A stretch of 64,000 nt of DNA from a virus. The stretch is taken from positions 62,001 through 126,000 of the IMG/VR virus record IMGVR_UViG_3300002138_000147; one strand, 5' to 3'. Positions 9,381 through 18,981 of the stretch are shown one piece after another (position 1 is the stretch's first letter; every line of letters begins with the position of its first letter). Below the pieces are notes generated by a model, which saw only the letters and a program-made list of their open reading frames with translations, made no database searches and had not been told where the DNA came from. Both the position numbers and the translations under genes were made by a program.

Positions 9381-10577
9381 ATGAGTGTAATTGACAGAGA
9401 ATTTATCATAAGCAATATTCAGGTCATTCTGGATCAAGCACATACGCATCCAAAGAAGCGTGTCATTAATACAAAAAAAGCTGAGAAAATTTCTTTTGCT
9501 TGTCCAATCTGTGGAGACAGTGCAAAGGACATGTCTAAGAAACGTGGTGATCTTTACTTGAGTAGTCTTTACTACAAATGTCATAATGAGGATTGCCGAT
9601 CGACGTTTACTGGTCTCTGTAAGAACTATGGTATTCGCCTCGATCCGTCAATGAAAAAGAAAATCATTGATTACATTGATACTCAGTTTCACTTCTACCA
9701 GGAAAAAGACGATGCATGGTTTATCAGTAATTTTGATAAGCTTATTGAAATGAAAGATCTTAAAGAATGGATGGACTCACCAAACGGAACGATTAAGAAT
9801 TTTACACCAGTTCGATTCGGTTCAAAAGTTTATCAATATTTACTTGATCGTGGAATGCCAAAAGATATTATTCAAACACACTTTTATGAAGGACTAAAAG
9901 TTAGAGGTAAATTTAGTGAACCTTATGTTGTTTTTTTAAATAAAAAAGATGATAAAATATTAGGTATGCAGGAACGTAACCTTAAAACTGGCATAGATAG
10001 ACGATTCCGTGTTTGGTCATTCAAAGATTTATATGAAGCTGTATATGAAGAAGAATTAGATCCTGTAGAAAGTGTTTCCTACAACAAACTTAGTTATCTC
10101 TACAATGTATTGAATATTGATTTTGAAGCCCCTATAACACTTTTTGAAGGATACACCGATTCTGTATTTATGCCAAATAGTGTTGGAGCGGTAGGTCTGA
10201 ATACTGATTACGGAATTTTCACACAGAATGATTTGGATATTCGTTTTTTCTTTGATAATGATGAAGTCGGAAAACGTAAAGCTGATGAGTGGTTGAAAAA
10301 AGGTTATAAAGTATTTCTCTGGGAAAAATATTTACAACACATTATTAAAGGAAATTTTGACCCCCATAAATACAAATTATGGTTTAACAATAATGTGAAA
10401 GATCTTAATAAACTAATGCAAGTTTTACCATGTCATTGGAAAACACTCATACCATTTTTTAGTAAAGAACGCGCAGATACACTCTATATAAACTATTCTA
10501 AAAAAACTTCATATAAGAAGAAAGAACCTGAAAAAAACTTACACAATTACGAATGGACACTGGACATAAGACGCTAA
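9381..10577 (+). CDS. DNA primase (DnaG/T4 gp61 type)
   Basis: About 398 residues. A zinc-binding domain at the start has CPICGDSAKDM and YYKCHNEDC (four Cys ligands, residues about 39-75). A TOPRIM domain follows: LFEGYTDSVFMPNSVGAVG supplies the conserved Glu, and DIRFFFDNDEVGKRKADEWL the DxD-like acidic motif. The enzyme makes RNA primers for lagging-strand synthesis with a replicative helicase that is not in this window. The ATG at 9381 was chosen; an in-frame TTG at 9363 is the alternative. The next gene overlaps its 3' end by 25 bases. Confidence 0.9.
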   Translation: MSVIDREFIISNIQVILDQAHTHPKKRVINTKKAEKISFACPICGDSAKDMSKKRGDLYLSSLYYKCHNEDCRSTFTGLCKNYGIRLDPSMKKKIIDYIDTQFHFYQEKDDAWFISNFDKLIEMKDLKEWMDSPNGTIKNFTPVRFGSKVYQYLLDRGMPKDIIQTHFYEGLKVRGKFSEPYVVFLNKKDDKILGMQERNLKTGIDRRFRVWSFKDLYEAVYEEELDPVESVSYNKLSYLYNVLNIDFEAPITLFEGYTDSVFMPNSVGAVGLNTDYGIFTQNDLDIRFFFDNDEVGKRKADEWLKKGYKVFLWEKYLQHIIKGNFDPHKYKLWFNNNVKDLNKLMQVLPCHWKTLIPFFSKERADTLYINYSKKTSYKKKEPEKNLHNYEWTLDIRR

Positions 10578-11065
10578 AATGGAATTACATATTCCTTGAT
10601 TGGTACATGCAAAATGATGATGTAATAATGATTAAGAATGAAAATGTAGTAGGTACTGCATTTGATTTGATGTCTCTTGCTATAGATGAAGATCCGTACG
10701 CATTCTTCAGAATTTTTATGCATATTAGCAATTCATATACTATACAGAAAACTAAATTATATAGAACTTGTATACATTTTATATGTACTATTTGTCCAGA
10801 TCATGTGATGGTAAATATTGAGCGTATTATAGCAATTGGCTCAAAGGATGATATATTATTTTATGCACCAATTCCACACATGACTAAACGTATCATGGCA
10901 TTTGTTGAACGCATGTCAAAAAAATATTCTGGATATACGGATCTTTTAAATGGTAAATTAACCAATGAAGAAGTTCCAATAATTATAGACGAGAAAAAAA
11001 TGTCTGTTAAAGAATTACTTGAAAAAATATTAGATGAACCAGCATTTAATCATATTCAACTTTAA
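10553..11065 (+). CDS. Hypothetical protein
   Basis: 170 residues, no firm family. Segments such as LMSLAIDEDPYAFFRIFMHI, LYRTCIHFICTICPDHVM and IGSKDDILFY faintly recall DUF2828/TROVE-like helical repeats, but the similarity is weak. It overlaps the primase gene by 25 bases in another frame and ends head-on against the fibre-like gene at 11062, overlapping it by 4 bases. The shared transcript with primase hints at a role in DNA metabolism, by context only. Confidence 0.6.
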   Translation: MDTGHKTLKWNYIFLDWYMQNDDVIMIKNENVVGTAFDLMSLAIDEDPYAFFRIFMHISNSYTIQKTKLYRTCIHFICTICPDHVMVNIERIIAIGSKDDILFYAPIPHMTKRIMAFVERMSKKYSGYTDLLNGKLTNEEVPIIIDEKKMSVKELLEKILDEPAFNHIQL

Positions 11066-11697
11066 AGAATAATTTGAAAATGTCCTAAAAATGTTACAAT
11101 TTCACCTACAATATTATGTGAAACACTACAGCGTAATTTACCTCCACTAGTTATTGAAAATCCGGTAGGATTTAAAATTATATCACTACCAGCTGTATTG
11201 TTATGATCAAATAAAAAGTCTGTTGAACCACCACCACCAAGAATTTGTATAAAAGGCGATGGTAGAGCTGAATCAGTACTAATTGTAATATTGTATTCTT
11301 GCGCACGTACAGCACAAGCACCTAAAGCTTTATAAGCATAAATGCGAACTTTTAATGTATAAATTCTATTAGCTTGTACAAACGTATTAATATCTGTATT
11401 ACTATCAAAAAAAATTGATACACCTGAACTATGTGAAGCTGATACAAATGTATCACGTGCTAAAATATGTAAATTAGAGTCAACTGTACTTACAGCTGTT
11501 GTAATTGCATTATTAATTGATGTATTAATATTTGTAAACGTTGCTGTTGCAAGTCCAGTTATAGCATTAATAATTTCAGTACCTGTATGGTATTCAGAAT
11601 TCCAGTTACCACCACCAAGATCTCTGTCATATGGTATTCTGTCTGTTGATAAAAGGTTACCAGCTCCAGCCGGTAAAGCGTGAATAGCTAAATCCAT
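11062..11697 (-). CDS. Probable tail fibre or virion surface protein
   Basis: 211 residues, beta-rich, with Thr/Asn/Ser-rich stretches (TFTNINTSINNAITTAVSTVDS), a glycine run (LGGGG, with TDFLFDHNN) and GKLRCSVSHNIVGEIVTFLGHF at the end, the style of phage fibre and collar proteins. A TGAATATATAA late-type promoter lies 22 nt before the ATG. It follows the 992-residue fibre-like gene, so the two probably form the host-binding apparatus. No diagnostic domain seen. Confidence 0.55.
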   Translation of the reverse strand: MDLAIHALPAGAGNLLSTDRIPYDRDLGGGNWNSEYHTGTEIINAITGLATATFTNINTSINNAITTAVSTVDSNLHILARDTFVSASHSSGVSIFFDSNTDINTFVQANRIYTLKVRIYAYKALGACAVRAQEYNITISTDSALPSPFIQILGGGGSTDFLFDHNNTAGSDIILNPTGFSITSGGKLRCSVSHNIVGEIVTFLGHFQIIL

Positions 11698-11719
11698 TTT
11701 TATAAATTCTCGTTGTTAT

Positions 11720-11730
11720 TTTATATATTC
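11720..11730 (-). promoter_or_regulatory. Late-type promoter element
   Basis: GAATATATAAA on the minus strand, 22 nt before the ATG at 11697. Confidence 0.5.
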
Positions 11731-11731
11731 A

Positions 11732-14710
11732 TCACGGTAATTCATAAACTAATGGATCACCAGCGCTTGATGTAATTCGGTTGTTACCTGTTGCTGTAAT
11801 CAAATAGTATGTTTCATTATTCGATTCAAATGCAAGATTAAGAGTATGTTTTGTTCTAACACCACCACTATGACCTGTAAGAAGATTAGAGTTACCTAAA
11901 TTAGTAACAGCATATGTTGCAGATTTATAATACCATGTAACCCAGTATTCAATTATAACATCAATCTTTTTTGTCGAATCCATATTAATTGTAACATCAA
12001 CATCAGCATTATCTTTAATTACAAAATCAGTTGGATAAGTATTAAGTGCAACAGTTGTATCAAATGAATAACGTGTATCACCAACAGCTGTTGGTGATGG
12101 GACACAATAATTTGATATAACAATATTTCTATTAGTGATAACATCTAATAAATCTTTTTCTGTTATAATTATACGCTCAATTTCAATAAAACATGCTGGT
12201 ACATCTGTTGCATTTCCAACAGTTGCTGCAAATACACCATTATGTCTAAATTTTAATTTGTTAATACCATTAGCAATAGCAGTTGTTGAACCTGTTAAAA
12301 TATTATCATAACTTGGTCCAACATTTGGTGTTACTTTAGCAAAAAATAATACATTTGGATTATTGTTTACTGGATCTGGTACAGCATTTGACATAGGAGA
12401 AATCAAATCTTTGACATAGATAGTCATTTCACGCTGTGTACGAGCTTCTGTTGGATATCCGTAGAGGTTTTGTGTTACTAAGAAATTATCATCCACACGT
12501 GTAATCTGTGATGTTGTTGCAATACTTGGATCAACTCCTGGTAACGTATAAATTCCAGCAAGCGTATTAGCAAATTTTCTTTGAAGCGCTAGTTGAAGTG
12601 TAAAATTTAAAGCAATAACACTTCCATACATAATACGCGGTTTAACAATACCCGACTGCCAAATGACACCATTATATGTCATTGTCTTATAATCAAGAAT
12701 AGCAATTTGTTTAGAAGTATTTATAGATGTAATAACATTGTAAAGTGTTGGGACTTCATAGTTTATTGTATTATTATTAACTGGAAATAATGTTTGTAAA
12801 GTTGTTTGTGCTTGTGACGTGTAATATCCTGCAGCTCTATTTCCTTCAATTTTATTAATATTAGTTGCACCTTGTGTTGAATTAAGTGGCGCAATACCAG
12901 CAAGTCCTGTAATCCATGGTGTTTTTCGATCACCAAGATACGCAGTTTCAATAAGATCAAATCCTGATAATCCACCAATATCTGTACCAGTAAAATTAAC
13001 TTGAGCATCATTCCAAAACACTCCAGAATCTACTTTAGAACCATCTTGTAATTTTAAATTATTCAAATAAACACTATTTGTACTACCATATACATGTGTA
13101 TCACGAATAAATGAATCATAAATCCAACCTTCTCTAATTTCAGAATTAATAAAATTAGCTTTTATTGGTGTCTTATATTCAATTGTCACATATTGACCAT
13201 CTAATGCTGTTGCTGATTCAGTAATAGCATCATGTACTTGTATAAATTTAGCAAGACGTGTACTTAAACCAGCATGAGTTCCGTTAAGAGTACAATAACC
13301 ATCAAACATTGTACCAATATGTATACCTGAAATATTTGTATTTGAAACAAACATAGTACCAAGTGTATTATCATATAATGTTCGTAAAGTTGATTGATTT
13401 ATATAAGTATTAGGTATGATATGTTTAGGTGTAATAGTTAAACGTGGATAAAGAATTACATCTGAACAATCAATATCATTTGCAGCATAAGTACTCATCA
13501 TTACTGCCCAATCAATAATATACTCAATATCTGTATCAAATGTCATTGTTGCACTTGTTATATCACCAAAAGTGTATGAAACATCCGTTAATTTAGCCCA
13601 CATCTCAGCTTGATTAAATGGAAAGTATGTATTATTATCTAAAAAACGAAAACCTTGAATATAGTAAAATGTATTAATATCCCATTTCTTGTTAGCAACA
13701 GTTTCATAATTAACATTTAAAATAAATTCTGATTCATTTGCAGTATAAGCAAATGAAATTCCACGAAGAGAAATAGATGTATCAATTTGTGCATTTGCTA
13801 TTTCAACATGAGTACTAATCATAGTTGATGATCTAAGTGTAACACCATCCATACTTATATTATCGTTAAGAGTCAATCCATAAATTGGTCCATCCGATCC
13901 AATATATCCACCAGTAAATGTTGGTAATGTAATATCAATACCATTAAGTATTGGATTATCCAATACACCATTATCAATATTAGCATTATCTGTAACTGTA
14001 AAACGGTCGAACATATTAAATCCAAATCCATTGTTATTGGCATCAAATCCTACAAGATCAAGATAAAAAGGGTTTGGACTTCCAACTGTAGCATCTTCTA
14101 CAACTTTTATAGCGAGACATGGAGCAACATCACTATCAGTTTTAGAATGTATAACACCACTTGACATTAATACATTTTTTGATGCAATATGATTAACAAC
14201 ACATTGAGTGTTTGTTGATGAAATTTGACGATTGATTCTTACAGTGTTATGATCATTTCCAAATACACCATTATTGATGATACCTTGGCGAAATGAACCA
14301 GTAGAAAATAGTGCACGACTTATATAAACGTGTTTGTATAAATCATCATTATCAAATGTGTTATAAGCTAAATCTATAAGATTTTGTGGATCACCGTATG
14401 GATTATTTTCAACACCGTATGGATAAATTAAATTGTTGACATCAACAATAATATCAAGTACAACACTATTATCTGAATAGTTTATAGCTAAAACTTCATA
14501 ACCTTTTAATTGGTTAGAGAATGGATTATATGCAGTTCCACCTGCAAAAGATGATACATTGACTAAGTTTTTACTATTATCATAATAACCACCATTAATA
14601 AAAACAGTATCACCTACGACATAATCATGTGGTAATGATGTGTATAGTTTCAGTCTATTAGACTCTTCTACACAGAAATTTAATAAACGTATTGATTTGT
14701 CAAATGGCAC
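11732..14710 (-). CDS. Large tail fibre/receptor-binding-like protein
   Basis: 992 residues, ending in TGA. Residues 140-300 show short repeated strands with alternating small hydrophobic and Asn/Gly residues (GSFRQGIINNGVFGNDHNTVRINR, GFGFNMFDRFTVTDNANIDNGVLDN), a pattern of beta-solenoid or pectate-lyase-like fibre shafts. The C-terminal third is less repetitive. The start is a GTG at 14710, placed 20 nt after a TGATATATATG promoter; no closer ATG fits as well. Most likely an adsorption protein that binds host cell-surface glycans; receptor unknown. Confidence 0.6.
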   Translation of the reverse strand: MPFDKSIRLLNFCVEESNRLKLYTSLPHDYVVGDTVFINGGYYDNSKNLVNVSSFAGGTAYNPFSNQLKGYEVLAINYSDNSVVLDIIVDVNNLIYPYGVENNPYGDPQNLIDLAYNTFDNDDLYKHVYISRALFSTGSFRQGIINNGVFGNDHNTVRINRQISSTNTQCVVNHIASKNVLMSSGVIHSKTDSDVAPCLAIKVVEDATVGSPNPFYLDLVGFDANNNGFGFNMFDRFTVTDNANIDNGVLDNPILNGIDITLPTFTGGYIGSDGPIYGLTLNDNISMDGVTLRSSTMISTHVEIANAQIDTSISLRGISFAYTANESEFILNVNYETVANKKWDINTFYYIQGFRFLDNNTYFPFNQAEMWAKLTDVSYTFGDITSATMTFDTDIEYIIDWAVMMSTYAANDIDCSDVILYPRLTITPKHIIPNTYINQSTLRTLYDNTLGTMFVSNTNISGIHIGTMFDGYCTLNGTHAGLSTRLAKFIQVHDAITESATALDGQYVTIEYKTPIKANFINSEIREGWIYDSFIRDTHVYGSTNSVYLNNLKLQDGSKVDSGVFWNDAQVNFTGTDIGGLSGFDLIETAYLGDRKTPWITGLAGIAPLNSTQGATNINKIEGNRAAGYYTSQAQTTLQTLFPVNNNTINYEVPTLYNVITSINTSKQIAILDYKTMTYNGVIWQSGIVKPRIMYGSVIALNFTLQLALQRKFANTLAGIYTLPGVDPSIATTSQITRVDDNFLVTQNLYGYPTEARTQREMTIYVKDLISPMSNAVPDPVNNNPNVLFFAKVTPNVGPSYDNILTGSTTAIANGINKLKFRHNGVFAATVGNATDVPACFIEIERIIITEKDLLDVITNRNIVISNYCVPSPTAVGDTRYSFDTTVALNTYPTDFVIKDNADVDVTINMDSTKKIDVIIEYWVTWYYKSATYAVTNLGNSNLLTGHSGGVRTKHTLNLAFESNNETYYLITATGNNRITSSAGDPLVYELP

Positions 14711-14730
14711 GGGATAATCAGATCCTTTAC

Positions 14731-14741
14731 CATATATATCA
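14731..14741 (-). promoter_or_regulatory. Late-type promoter element
   Basis: TGATATATATG on the minus strand, 20 nt before the GTG start at 14710. It also overlaps the gap after the 14747-15382 gene. Confidence 0.5.
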
Positions 14742-14746
14742 TCCGA

Positions 14747-15382
14747 TCAGTCCCGATACGGTTGTTTGTATTTACCGCAAGGACAAATCCAACCATCAGT
14801 TGTAGCAATCAAAATACCATCCTTTGAATAATCTCTCGGTATATTATTAACTTCGCATTCAACAGCTCCACGATCACAAGTATAAGGATGAAATGGTCCC
14901 AAATGCTGGAAGTCATTCAGTTTCTGGATCTCTTCCTCAGTCTGTGGATTGAAGCTTGGAATTACAAATGGTTGTGTCGAATTACCAAACATTGTGTCAA
15001 ACAGTCCTTTAGAATTTATGACCACTAATTCACCTGTATAATTGGTAATAGCGTTCTTTAACTCATTAATACGTGTTTTACGAATATCGTTTTCCTGCGC
15101 CCATTCGTCTTCGTCACACGCCTGGAGCATCTTTTCAGTGATGGCATCACTGAAAATAACACCACATTCCATACCAAGCACAGCTAATACTTGCCATCCA
15201 ATTGGATCATCTTCACGTTCAATCATTTCAACAATCGCAGGCATATTTCCTGAAATTTCAAGATGAGAAAGTAAGATCTTGTTATTCTCGTAGAACATTT
15301 GTGCGCCACAAATGCTGTAGATATTTGCTTCAAAATCAAGCGGAGTATCTCCACCCATAATGTCTTCTGACCACCAACCCAT
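14747..15382 (-). CDS. Conserved phage protein with DUF4259-like N-terminus
   Basis: 211 residues. The start MGWWSEDIMGGDTPLDF is like the N-terminus of DUF4259-type proteins ('MG.W....F..D...D'). The C-terminus has CDRGAVECEV and WICPCGKYKQPYRD, with Cys pairs that could bind a metal. No enzyme motif seen. It is followed by the fibre gene on the same strand but with its own gap. Function unknown. Confidence 0.55.
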   Translation of the reverse strand: MGWWSEDIMGGDTPLDFEANIYSICGAQMFYENNKILLSHLEISGNMPAIVEMIEREDDPIGWQVLAVLGMECGVIFSDAITEKMLQACDEDEWAQENDIRKTRINELKNAITNYTGELVVINSKGLFDTMFGNSTQPFVIPSFNPQTEEEIQKLNDFQHLGPFHPYTCDRGAVECEVNNIPRDYSKDGILIATTDGWICPCGKYKQPYRD

Positions 15383-15396
15383 AATTATTCTTTTTA

Positions 15397-15618
15397 TTAT
15401 TTCTTATCTTCCTTGTTCTTTACAAGGTCGTTAATTTGATCTTGTAACTTTAAATAATCGTACATATAGTCACACATAAAAACATACACTGCAAGTACTG
15501 TGTACAATAATTGTTCTTTTGTTAATGGTGTAATAAGAGCAATTAAAAAAGCAATTCCAAATGAACGTGGAATAACCATTAACATTGCTATTAGTAGTAG
15601 TCTAATATTTTTTTTCAT
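15397..15618 (-). CDS. Small membrane protein
   Basis: 73 residues from an ATG at 15618 (an upstream in-frame ATG at 15645 would overlap the previous gene by 19 bases and is less likely). Two hydrophobic segments (LLLIAMLMVIPRSFGIAFLIALI and LLYTVLAVYVFMCDYMY) followed by a charged tail KEDKK. Part of a run of small membrane-associated genes. Function unknown. Confidence 0.5.
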   Translation of the reverse strand: MKKNIRLLLIAMLMVIPRSFGIAFLIALITPLTKEQLLYTVLAVYVFMCDYMYDYLKLQDQINDLVKNKEDKK

Positions 15619-15626
15619 TATAAATA

Positions 15627-15857
15627 TTAATTTAATGGTGAACAATTATTTATAAAAGTAATAATAACACAAGTAATAATAACAACTATGATTATTAACC
15701 AAGTACAACCCATACCTGGTTTATAATCATTATCTTTCTTTTCGTCGTCAGATGGTTTATCGTTACTATCACCATATACCCCACGCATTACTCTTGATGC
15801 GCGATTAGATGTTGCTGCACCGTTCAATGCTGTCATAGCACCACCAATAAATCCCAT
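15627..15857 (-). CDS. Small protein with C-terminal membrane segment
   Basis: 76 residues. Gly/Ala-rich N-terminus (MGFIGGAMTALNGAATSNRASRV), a charged middle (DEKKDNDYK) and one hydrophobic helix near the end (WLIIIVVIITCVIITFI). It lies 2 bases after the CCA-adding enzyme gene. Not recognised; could be a tail-anchored membrane protein. Confidence 0.5.
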   Translation of the reverse strand: MGFIGGAMTALNGAATSNRASRVMRGVYGDSNDKPSDDEKKDNDYKPGMGCTWLIIIVVIITCVIITFINNCSPLN

Positions 15858-15859
15858 AA

Positions 15860-17002
15860 TTATTGTTTTTCTAATTGTATTTGTAATATGTCAAATGCTT
15901 CCAATTCCATTTGTTCACCTAAAGCCTTGCCTGTAAATCCGTTATTCATTAACTTTTCAGCAAGACCATCTGGTAACTGTAATTCAGCTAACATTTTCAA
16001 TCGATCGTCGTTATGAAATTTAACAAGACCATCAGCAGTCAAATTTGTCTGTTGAATTTTTTTCTTAAAAATAATTGGTGTTTTACAATCACCATCGAAT
16101 GTAAATAGAAATCTAACACCTGCAGATAATTTAGAAGTAAATTTCAAATCAAGCAATGCTCTTTCAAGTGATAGAAGATCTAAATCTTTTGCATCAATAA
16201 ATGTAGCAATAAATGTTGTAAAGTCAGTTACACCATCAATATTAAATTGCTCTGGTTGTACAATTCTAAAGCGTGGCAAAATATCAAAAATAAGACCCGT
16301 TAACATTAAATGTAACATAAGATCTTTAATTGATAAGGTTTTATCAAATGCGTTTTGTAATTCATTTACAATTCGTTCAGGCGATACATTAAGAGATGGA
16401 TCACACATAATTGCATGTTTTGTATCAAAGTCCATTTTAAATCCAAGACGTGATGCAAATCGAACAGCACGTAATTTACGAAGATTGTCTTCTGCAAAAC
16501 GTTCAGATGGATGTCCAACAGTTCGAACGATACCATTATTTAAATCATCAATACCACCAACAAGATCAATAATCTCACCAGTCTGCAAATTCATAAAGAG
16601 TGCATTTATCGTAAGATCACGTCGTGCAACGTCTTCTTCAATAGTAACCCCTAATACAACACTATCGTCTGAATTTTTACCAGTTCCTCCTGAAATATCC
16701 GTGCGAAATGTGGCAATTTCTATATCCTCAGACATTCTCGCAACAACAACACCAAATGCTTCACCTTGAAGTTGGAAGTTAATTGCATTTGCTTTAAGAA
16801 TTTCCATTACTTGCTCAGGCATTGCATTTGTACAAACATCGAAATCTTTTGGTGCTTTGTCCATAAATGCATCACGTATACAACCACCAACCAAGAACAA
16901 ATCAAAACCAGCAAGCTGAAATGCGTTTGCTAGAATCTGAATGTCTACAGGTAAAATACCTTTCAATTTTGTCGATGCTTGTTCTTTTGATAGAATTTTC
17001 AT
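15860..17002 (-). CDS. CCA-adding tRNA nucleotidyltransferase
   Basis: About 380 residues from the ATG at 17002 (an in-frame ATG at 17029 is less likely because a promoter-like TATATTT lies between). Class II nucleotidyltransferase motifs are clear: LVGGCIRDAFMDKAPKDFDVCT with the GG and the catalytic D-x-D, then RRDLTINALFMN, and RFAEDNLRKLRAVRFASRLGF. It adds CCA to tRNA 3' ends without a template. None of the tRNAs in this window encodes CCA, so this enzyme would complete them. Shorter C-terminal part than some bacterial enzymes. An early host-like promoter is likely. Confidence 0.92.
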   Translation of the reverse strand: MKILSKEQASTKLKGILPVDIQILANAFQLAGFDLFLVGGCIRDAFMDKAPKDFDVCTNAMPEQVMEILKANAINFQLQGEAFGVVVARMSEDIEIATFRTDISGGTGKNSDDSVVLGVTIEEDVARRDLTINALFMNLQTGEIIDLVGGIDDLNNGIVRTVGHPSERFAEDNLRKLRAVRFASRLGFKMDFDTKHAIMCDPSLNVSPERIVNELQNAFDKTLSIKDLMLHLMLTGLIFDILPRFRIVQPEQFNIDGVTDFTTFIATFIDAKDLDLLSLERALLDLKFTSKLSAGVRFLFTFDGDCKTPIIFKKKIQQTNLTADGLVKFHNDDRLKMLAELQLPDGLAEKLMNNGFTGKALGEQMELEAFDILQIQLEKQ

Positions 17003-17036
17003 ACTGTAAATATAGGTATAATATTTCAATTAAACA

Positions 17037-17339
17037 CTATAAATTGAAACGTTTTTCAATTTTTAATTTATCGATATAAAATGCTAAATCTTCTAATTTT
17101 TTGGAATCATATATAACCTCATTTTTTTTTGAATCTAAAATGACATAATTATATTCACCATTATTCTTATCTCTTACAATAAAACAATAAATATTTGTTA
17201 AACTATCTTTCATTTCAGTAGTTCCACAAAATTGATTTTTTTGTGCATAAGATGTCGTACTTTTATCATGAAACCATTCATGTGTATCAGATTCCCAATA
17301 CAAACCGTCAGCTTCTAAAAATTGATTTCTTTTTTCCAT
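17037..17339 (-). CDS. Hypothetical protein, TAG stop
   Basis: 100 residues, not recognised. Aromatic-rich N-terminal half (GLYWESDTHEWFHDK) and a basic C-terminus (KLKIEKRFNL). It is one of only two genes in the window that end in TAG, the codon matching the suppressor tRNA at 20734. Readthrough would run about 40 codons into the CCA-adding gene in another frame, with no sign of selection. Confidence 0.55.
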   Translation of the reverse strand: MEKRNQFLEADGLYWESDTHEWFHDKSTTSYAQKNQFCGTTEMKDSLTNIYCFIVRDKNNGEYNYVILDSKKNEVIYDSKKLEDLAFYIDKLKIEKRFNL

Positions 17340-17365
17340 ATCAATTAAACAATGAAAAGTCTTAA

Positions 17366-17740
17366 TTAACCCACTGATGCTAATACATCACTGATATTGA
17401 TATTTAATTCTTCAGCAATTTTGACAACTTTTGCATGTGAAATACTCGCTGTCTGATAACGTGTATATCCTAATTGATTTTTAAATAAAAAACTATTTGT
17501 TTCTTCATCAACTTTTGCTTGAGATGTTTGCCAATAACCTTTTGCTTTTCCACCACTTGGTGTATTATAAAATGCAATATAGTGCATAAGTTCATCATAA
17601 ATCGGTTCAACTAGTGTTTCTGATTCGATTTGTGTGGCTACTTCTTCAATTACATCTTCTTGAATTGTTTCTTCTAAAACAACTGTTTCGGTTTGTTGTG
17701 TTACAACTGGTTTTTTCTTACCAAATAATTTACTAAACAT
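17366..17740 (-). CDS. Hypothetical protein
   Basis: 124 residues. Basic start (MFSKLFGKKKPV), then a Glu/Val/Thr-rich acidic linker (ETVVLEETIQEDVIEEVATQ), then a compact C-terminal domain (YWQTSQAKVDEETNSFLFK). Not recognised; belongs to a minus-strand run of small non-virion genes. Confidence 0.5.
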   Translation of the reverse strand: MFSKLFGKKKPVVTQQTETVVLEETIQEDVIEEVATQIESETLVEPIYDELMHYIAFYNTPSGGKAKGYWQTSQAKVDEETNSFLFKNQLGYTRYQTASISHAKVVKIAEELNINISDVLASVG

Positions 17741-17769
17741 ATTTTTTCTATTAATTAAATAAATTCTAT

Positions 17770-18165
17770 TTAAGCTGGATCAATCCATTTACCACATTCA
17801 TTAAAAATACCTTTTTCCCAAGTTTTATCAAAAATAGGCATTGCTGTAAAGAATGCTACACGTAATGTTCCACGTCCACTCCAATTATTCAATGGTGAAG
17901 AATCGTAGTTCATGTTATACGATGCTGTCTCTGGCTCACCCATACCTGCCCAGCTTTGTGAATCATAATTATGAGCACCAGACTCCATAATGGTAAGATA
18001 ACTACCATTAGTTACAGGTTTAAATTTCTTTGCATCATACCATGTACCCAATTCAGGATCTACTGATTTAAGTGCATTCAATTCATGAACATATGCCTTA
18101 AGATTATCAGACATTCCGCGATTGATCTTAATTTTACCTTTACTAGTTAGTTCTACTATGCTCAT
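17770..18165 (-). CDS. Hypothetical protein
   Basis: 131 residues, no membrane segments, not recognised. Aromatic- and Gly-rich second half (SGAHNYDSQSWAGMGEPET, NNWSGRGTLRVAFFTAMP). Same strand and spacing as neighbours, so probably one operon with them. Confidence 0.5.
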   Translation of the reverse strand: MSIVELTSKGKIKINRGMSDNLKAYVHELNALKSVDPELGTWYDAKKFKPVTNGSYLTIMESGAHNYDSQSWAGMGEPETASYNMNYDSSPLNNWSGRGTLRVAFFTAMPIFDKTWEKGIFNECGKWIDPA

Positions 18166-18175
18166 AAAAATATTT

Positions 18176-18490
18176 TTATGCTGAAATCAGCTGTTGTGAA
18201 ATCTCAGTAAGTGCCTCTTCCAATTCAGCATCACACGATTCTGGTACCAAATCACCATTCAACATACGTTGTGCTTTATGGTTTGCTTGCACAATTATTT
18301 TAGTGTATTCGATAATTGATTCATTTACCCACGAAATATTTTCTGCTGGACAGTTTTCAGGTTCCTCAAGTAATCCCTCCCGTGATTCGCTTGCAATCAT
18401 AATAATTTGTGCTAGCTTAGCCGTAGTTACTTTCGGATCATTTAATTTCTTAAACATACTCTGAATGATATCTTGTAAAGGATTTTCCAT
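18176..18490 (-). CDS. Hypothetical protein
   Basis: 104 residues from ATG 18490. A longer frame from 18538 exists but its first 16 codons coincide with a promoter block (TATATTTG and TTTGTATTGTTCAATTAAT), so the internal ATG is chosen. Helical, acidic (EEPENCPAENISWVNESI, DAELEEALTEISQQL). Not recognised. Confidence 0.55.
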   Translation of the reverse strand: MENPLQDIIQSMFKKLNDPKVTTAKLAQIIMIASESREGLLEEPENCPAENISWVNESIIEYTKIIVQANHKAQRMLNGDLVPESCDAELEEALTEISQQLISA

Positions 18491-18493
18491 TTG

Positions 18494-18520
18494 AATTATT
18501 AATTGAACAATACAAATATA
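18494..18520 (-). promoter_or_regulatory. Host-like promoter with conserved downstream block
   Basis: TATATTTG (Bacteroidota -7 box) runs directly into TTTGTATTGTTCAATTAAT. The same block occurs before the genes at 47227 and 50183, each 10-20 nt before an ATG. Confidence 0.6.
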
Positions 18521-18576
18521 ATAAAAAAAACGATACACTGTATCGCTTTCTAGTATTTATTTTCAATTGTGTGGTA

Positions 18577-18921
18577 TTAGTAGTAGACGTAATACGTAAC
18601 TGTGTTTCCGTCTGGACTGAAATCTACAGCTGTCTCGATGAATTCTGAAGCATCATTTTTCAAAGCGGTTGTGAATGCGTCATGTGCCTGTAGCCACACA
18701 TTGAACTCAGCTTCTTCCAGGTTCACAACACCGAATACGAACTCACCATCATTATCCGAATCAGAATCCATTTCAATCGCTGCGTTAGGAAAGATACCGG
18801 TCATGTATTCTTCCAACCAACCTTCTGCTTTCTCTTTGACATCATGACGTTCATAATTGTCATAATCTCGGAATACATGTGATTCCATCATTTTTTTGTA
18901 TTCTTGGATACTGGTTATCAT
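18577..18921 (-). CDS. Hypothetical protein with capsid-targeting-like N-terminus
   Basis: 114 residues, acidic. Starts MITSIQEYKKMMESHVF, sharing MIT-x-(I/L/F)-(N/Q)-(E/Q)-aromatic with proteins at 4852, 6485 and 26450; MME could serve as a protease site. The remaining body (EEAEFNVWLQAHDAF, NTVTYYVYY) is not recognised. Has a TATATATAA late-type promoter 19 nt upstream, which fits a packaged or virion protein. Confidence 0.6.
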   Translation of the reverse strand: MITSIQEYKKMMESHVFRDYDNYERHDVKEKAEGWLEEYMTGIFPNAAIEMDSDSDNDGEFVFGVVNLEEAEFNVWLQAHDAFTTALKNDASEFIETAVDFSPDGNTVTYYVYY

Positions 18922-18940
18922 GGGGTGCTAGTGTGCTTTA

Positions 18941-18950
18941 TTATATATAT
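18941..18950 (-). promoter_or_regulatory. Late-type promoter element
   Basis: ATATATATAA on the minus strand, 19 nt before the ATG at 18921. Confidence 0.5.
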
Positions 18951-18952
18951 GG

Positions 18953-18978
18953 AAAAGGGAGACAATTGTCTCCCTTTT
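18953..18978 (-). terminator. Rho-independent terminator
   Basis: Perfect inverted repeat AAAAGGGAGACAATTGTCTC with a T run, directly after the 18982-19389 gene. Confidence 0.75.
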
Positions 18979-18981
18979 CAT